Positions 61,627 through 64,000 of a stretch of DNA of 64,000 nucleotides are shown in pieces. The stretch lies in assembly GCA_913055695.1 (NCBI GenBank), contig CAJXKF010000004.1, positions 124,001 through 188,000 on the forward strand, in the 5' to 3' direction. This DNA comes from an uncultured Methylophaga sp. Its GTDB lineage: Bacteria; Pseudomonadota; Gammaproteobacteria; Nitrosococcales; Methylophagaceae. The position numbers and the translations under genes are program-made. The notes beneath the pieces are model-generated. The model was not told where the DNA came from and searched no databases. It saw only the letters and a list, made by a program, of their open reading frames with translations. How positions within the stretch are numbered: position 1 is the first letter of the stretch; each line of letters starts with the position of its first letter.

Positions 61627-62901
61627 ATGCATAAAGAGACTCTTTGCGTTCACGAAGGTTATGAAACCGATCCGGTCACCAAATCCTGCGCGGTACCCAT
61701 TTATCAGACTGTCGCTTATGAATTCGATAATGCCCAGCATGGTGCTGATCTGTTCAACCTGGATGTGCCCGGCAATATTTACAGCCGAATCATGAACCCG
61801 ACCTGGGATGTGCTGGAAAAGCGGGTTGCCGCGCTTGAGGGCGGGATTGCCGCCCTGGCGACCTCAGCCGGCAGTGCTGCGATTAATTATGCCGTGCTGA
61901 CCATTGCCGAAGCCGGCGATAACATTATCACCACCCCGCAGTTGTATGGCGGTACCTATACCTTATTTGCTCATATGCTGCCGAAACAGGGCATCGAAGT
62001 CCGCTTTGCCGAGTCGGATAAAGCGGAAGATATGGCGAAACTCATCGACGACAAAACCAAGGCTGTGTTCTGTGAGTCAATTGGTAACCCGGCCGGCAAT
62101 ATCGTCGATATGGCTGCCATCGCAGAGATGGCGCACCAGGCCGGCGTGCCGGTGATTGTCGATAACACAGTAGCGACACCGGCCCTGTTCAATCCGATAG
62201 CACATGGCGCCGATATCGTGGTGCATTCTCTGACCAAATACATGGGAGGCCATGGCACAACACTGGGCGGGATTATTGTCGATTCCGGCCGGTTCCCCTG
62301 GACCGAGCACAAAGCGCGCTTTGCGGTGTTGAACCAGCCAGAGCCTGCCTACCATGGGGTGGTATATACCGAGCAGTTTGGTGAAGCCGCTTTTATAGCC
62401 AGAGCCCGGACAGTGCCTTTAAGAAATACCGGCTCGGCTCTGTCACCGATGAATGCTTTCCTGTTGCTTCAGGGCATAGAAACCCTGCCATTGAGAATGG
62501 AGCGGCACTGTGACAATGCGATAGCCGTTGCCCGCTATCTGTCTCAGCACCCCAAAGTCGAGTGGGTCAATTATGCCGGTCTGGAGGGAGATAAGTATCA
62601 CCATCTGGCGCAGAAATACTTTAACGGCAAGCCATCTTCGATTCTGACTTTCGGTATCAAAGGCGGCTTTGAGGCCGGTGTGACGTTTTATGACGCATTG
62701 AAAATGATCAAACGACTGGTCAATATCGGTGATACCAAAACACTGGCCTGTCATCCGGCCTCGACCACACACCGCCAATTAGAGCCACACGAACTGGTAT
62801 CCGCCGGTGTGACACCGGAAATGCTGCGTTTATGCATTGGTATCGAGCATATAGACGACATCATTGCTGATCTGGAGCAAGCTTTTACAGCATTGAGTTA
62901 A
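61627..62901 (+). CDS. metY: O-acetylhomoserine sulfhydrylase / aminocarboxypropyltransferase
   Basis: A 424-residue PLP enzyme of the Cys/Met metabolism family that makes homocysteine from O-acetylhomoserine and sulfide. It opens with the MetY-type HEGYETDPVTKSCAVPIYQTVAYEF; the PLP lysine is Lys204 in HSLTKYMGGHGTTLGG. ALATSAGSAAINYAVL and TLACHPASTTHRQL fit the same subfamily. AAAAAGGCGG stands about eight bases before the ATG. Sulfide use links it in theme to sqr at 1.4 kb, but they are not linked genetically. Confidence 0.93.
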   Translation: MHKETLCVHEGYETDPVTKSCAVPIYQTVAYEFDNAQHGADLFNLDVPGNIYSRIMNPTWDVLEKRVAALEGGIAALATSAGSAAINYAVLTIAEAGDNIITTPQLYGGTYTLFAHMLPKQGIEVRFAESDKAEDMAKLIDDKTKAVFCESIGNPAGNIVDMAAIAEMAHQAGVPVIVDNTVATPALFNPIAHGADIVVHSLTKYMGGHGTTLGGIIVDSGRFPWTEHKARFAVLNQPEPAYHGVVYTEQFGEAAFIARARTVPLRNTGSALSPMNAFLLLQGIETLPLRMERHCDNAIAVARYLSQHPKVEWVNYAGLEGDKYHHLAQKYFNGKPSSILTFGIKGGFEAGVTFYDALKMIKRLVNIGDTKTLACHPASTTHRQLEPHELVSAGVTPEMLRLCIGIEHIDDIIADLEQAFTALS

Positions 62902-63017
62902 ACCCTTGCAGCACGCAAGTACGTGAGCCGCAGTCCGGCAGCCGCTTTGGTTTTGCTGACAGTTAGTGTATGTTCAGATGCTGATGGAAATGGCGCTTTA
63001 GCTGAGTCGAGGGAATT

Positions 63018-63401
63018 TTGACAGACAAACATAAAATCCTGGTCGTGGATGACAACAGGGAACTGCGCATGCTGATCAGTCTGACACTGGAGTTCAGCCA
63101 GTGTGAGTTGCTGGAGGCGGATAGTGCAGTGGCAGGACTGGCCATGTTGAGAGCGCATCAGCCTGACATCGTCCTGCTGGATGTGATGATGCCGGGTGAA
63201 GTCGATGGGCTGGGACTATGCCGGATGATTCGTCAGGATGATTCACTGAAACATATCAAAATCATTATGCTGTCAGCCAAGGGGCAGCAAAAAGATGTGC
63301 AACTGGGAATCGAAGCCGGCGCCGATGACTATGTGGTAAAACCATTCAGCCCTTCGGAGTTAATGGAAAAGCTGGACATCAGGCTCGACTTCGACGGCTA
63401 G
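63018..63401 (+). CDS. Single-domain response regulator
   Basis: A 127-residue CheY-like receiver with no output domain. Phosphoacceptor Asp55 lies in IVLLDVMMPGEVDG; Asp11/Asp12 form the acidic pocket and the conserved lysine is in DYVVKPFSPSEL. The start is TTG 63018 with GAGGGA upstream. It precedes a CHASE-sensor gene by 40 bases on the same strand, so the two likely form one signalling unit. Confidence 0.88.
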   Translation: MTDKHKILVVDDNRELRMLISLTLEFSQCELLEADSAVAGLAMLRAHQPDIVLLDVMMPGEVDGLGLCRMIRQDDSLKHIKIIMLSAKGQQKDVQLGIEAGADDYVVKPFSPSELMEKLDIRLDFDG

Positions 63402-63441
63402 TCAGGCTTTTGCCAGCTTTCCGGCCACAGACTAATCAGCG

Positions 63442-64000
63442 ATGACCGGTGATACAGATAAACCCTCAGATACGAGAGAGCAGCAAACAGTGGCTGCAAA
63501 TTTAACCAGACTCTATCCCAGGCTGACCGCGGTCGCCACCTTCTTCATTGTATTGCTTATCGGGTTCTATCTCGCCAAGCACAAAGCCGATGAGGCGCGT
63601 TATATCAAGCAGCAGCAGTTGCATCAGGCTGCCCATCTTTTCGCGACTGCATTCGAGCGAGAAATTCATGTGATGAATTCGATCCCGCAGATTCTGCATG
63701 CGCAGTTTCAGTTGCTGGGGCCGGAAAAATTCAGATCGGCTTTCGCTTCACTGGCGATGGAGGTGCAGCATTCCTTTCAACGTACCGGTGTCATCATTTC
63801 GCTGGCGCCGGCCGGTCAAATCAGTCAGGTTTACCCCAAATCAGGCCAGACAATGCTGGGCATAGATCTGATGCAGAGTATTCAGCGGGACAGCATACTC
63901 CGGGCACTGAACTCCGGTCCGGTGTTATCCAAGTCCTGGTCTCTGATACCGAACGAGCAGATGCTGGTTATACACTATCCGGTGTTTCATCCTGATGAAC
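63442..64000 (+). CDS. CHASE-domain membrane sensor, N-terminal fragment
   Basis: The reading frame from ATG 63442 stays open to the end of the window (186 codons), so the output domain is unseen. After a soluble N-terminal stretch, one transmembrane helix lies at about residues 32-50 (AVATFFIVLLIGFYLA). A periplasmic segment follows in which VIISLAPAGQISQVYP, GIDLMQSIQRDSILRALNSGPVLSKSW and VIHYPVF match the CHASE sensory domain. The C-terminal part is probably a histidine kinase or a GGDEF/EAL enzyme. Confidence 0.82.
   Translation, partial: MTGDTDKPSDTREQQTVAANLTRLYPRLTAVATFFIVLLIGFYLAKHKADEARYIKQQQLHQAAHLFATAFEREIHVMNSIPQILHAQFQLLGPEKFRSAFASLAMEVQHSFQRTGVIISLAPAGQISQVYPKSGQTMLGIDLMQSIQRDSILRALNSGPVLSKSWSLIPNEQMLVIHYPVFHPDE

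Noticed and set aside
1-64000. CRISPR array
   Set aside because: I saw no regularly spaced direct repeats and no cas gene anywhere in the window.

Overview
The window reads as chromosomal DNA of a gammaproteobacterium, probably a marine or salt-adapted one. Supporting content includes recCBD without ptrA between recC and recB, a full rsxABCDGE (Rnf) set followed by nth, a group-type Mrp Na+/H+ antiporter operon, the NhaD antiporter, and the uvrC-pgsA-tRNA-Gly-tRNA-Cys neighbourhood known from enterobacteria. The overall flavour (sulfide:quinone oxidoreductase, Mrp, NhaD, Rnf, cytochrome c5) fits Methylophaga or a relative, but no methylotrophy gene lies here, so the genus is only a guess.

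Left part (1-12.2 kb): the 3' end of htpG, then hslO (Hsp33), sqr, a fused msrBA on the minus strand, and the recC-recB-recD operon. The accessory spot (12.2-15.1 kb) sits directly downstream of recD. It holds two genes arranged like integron gene cassettes: a TIR-domain protein whose stop codon lies in a well-formed attC site of about 84 bp, and an unrecognised 357-residue protein with a HEPN-like N-terminus whose stop codon lies in an identical but truncated attC arm. A GNAT acetyltransferase missing its N-terminus, a bulged hairpin and a lone RHH antitoxin-like gene follow. No integron integrase is visible in the window.

Middle (15-26.4 kb): zapG, a CYP152-type peroxygenase P450, ubiK, ppnP, a lipoprotein, a DUF481 outer-membrane protein, comM/yifB and rep. 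Then come a copper-binding DUF1775 (YcnI-like) protein and a TonB-dependent receptor.

From 26.4 to 41.7 kb everything of note is on the minus strand: rsxABCDGE-nth-DUF1841, a zinc-type alcohol dehydrogenase, a membrane-anchored cytochrome c5, mrp(AB)CDEFG and yaiI, with aroG just upstream. Rnf, Mrp and NhaD together suggest strong reliance on ion-coupled membrane energetics and Na+ export.

Right part (42-64 kb): a MaoC-like hydratase, nhaD, a low-molecular-weight phosphatase plus fructosamine-kinase pair next to divergent rpiA (a plausible ribose-5-phosphate and protein-deglycation locus), a peroxiredoxin, a Gfo/Idh/MocA oxidoreductase, a PA0069-type radical SAM protein and a SIMPL protein. 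Next is a three-gene set of ATP-grasp ligase, 7TM transglutaminase-like protein and RimB-like aspartyl protease. The window ends with cmoM, mfd, uvrC, pgsA, three tRNAs (Gly, Cys, and a second identical Gly), metY, a single-domain response regulator and the start of a CHASE-type membrane sensor cut by the window edge.

The most unusual structure is the integron-like cassette pair after recD. The next most interesting are the deglycation locus, the three-gene ATP-grasp/7TM/protease set and the repeat-bearing intergenic regions.
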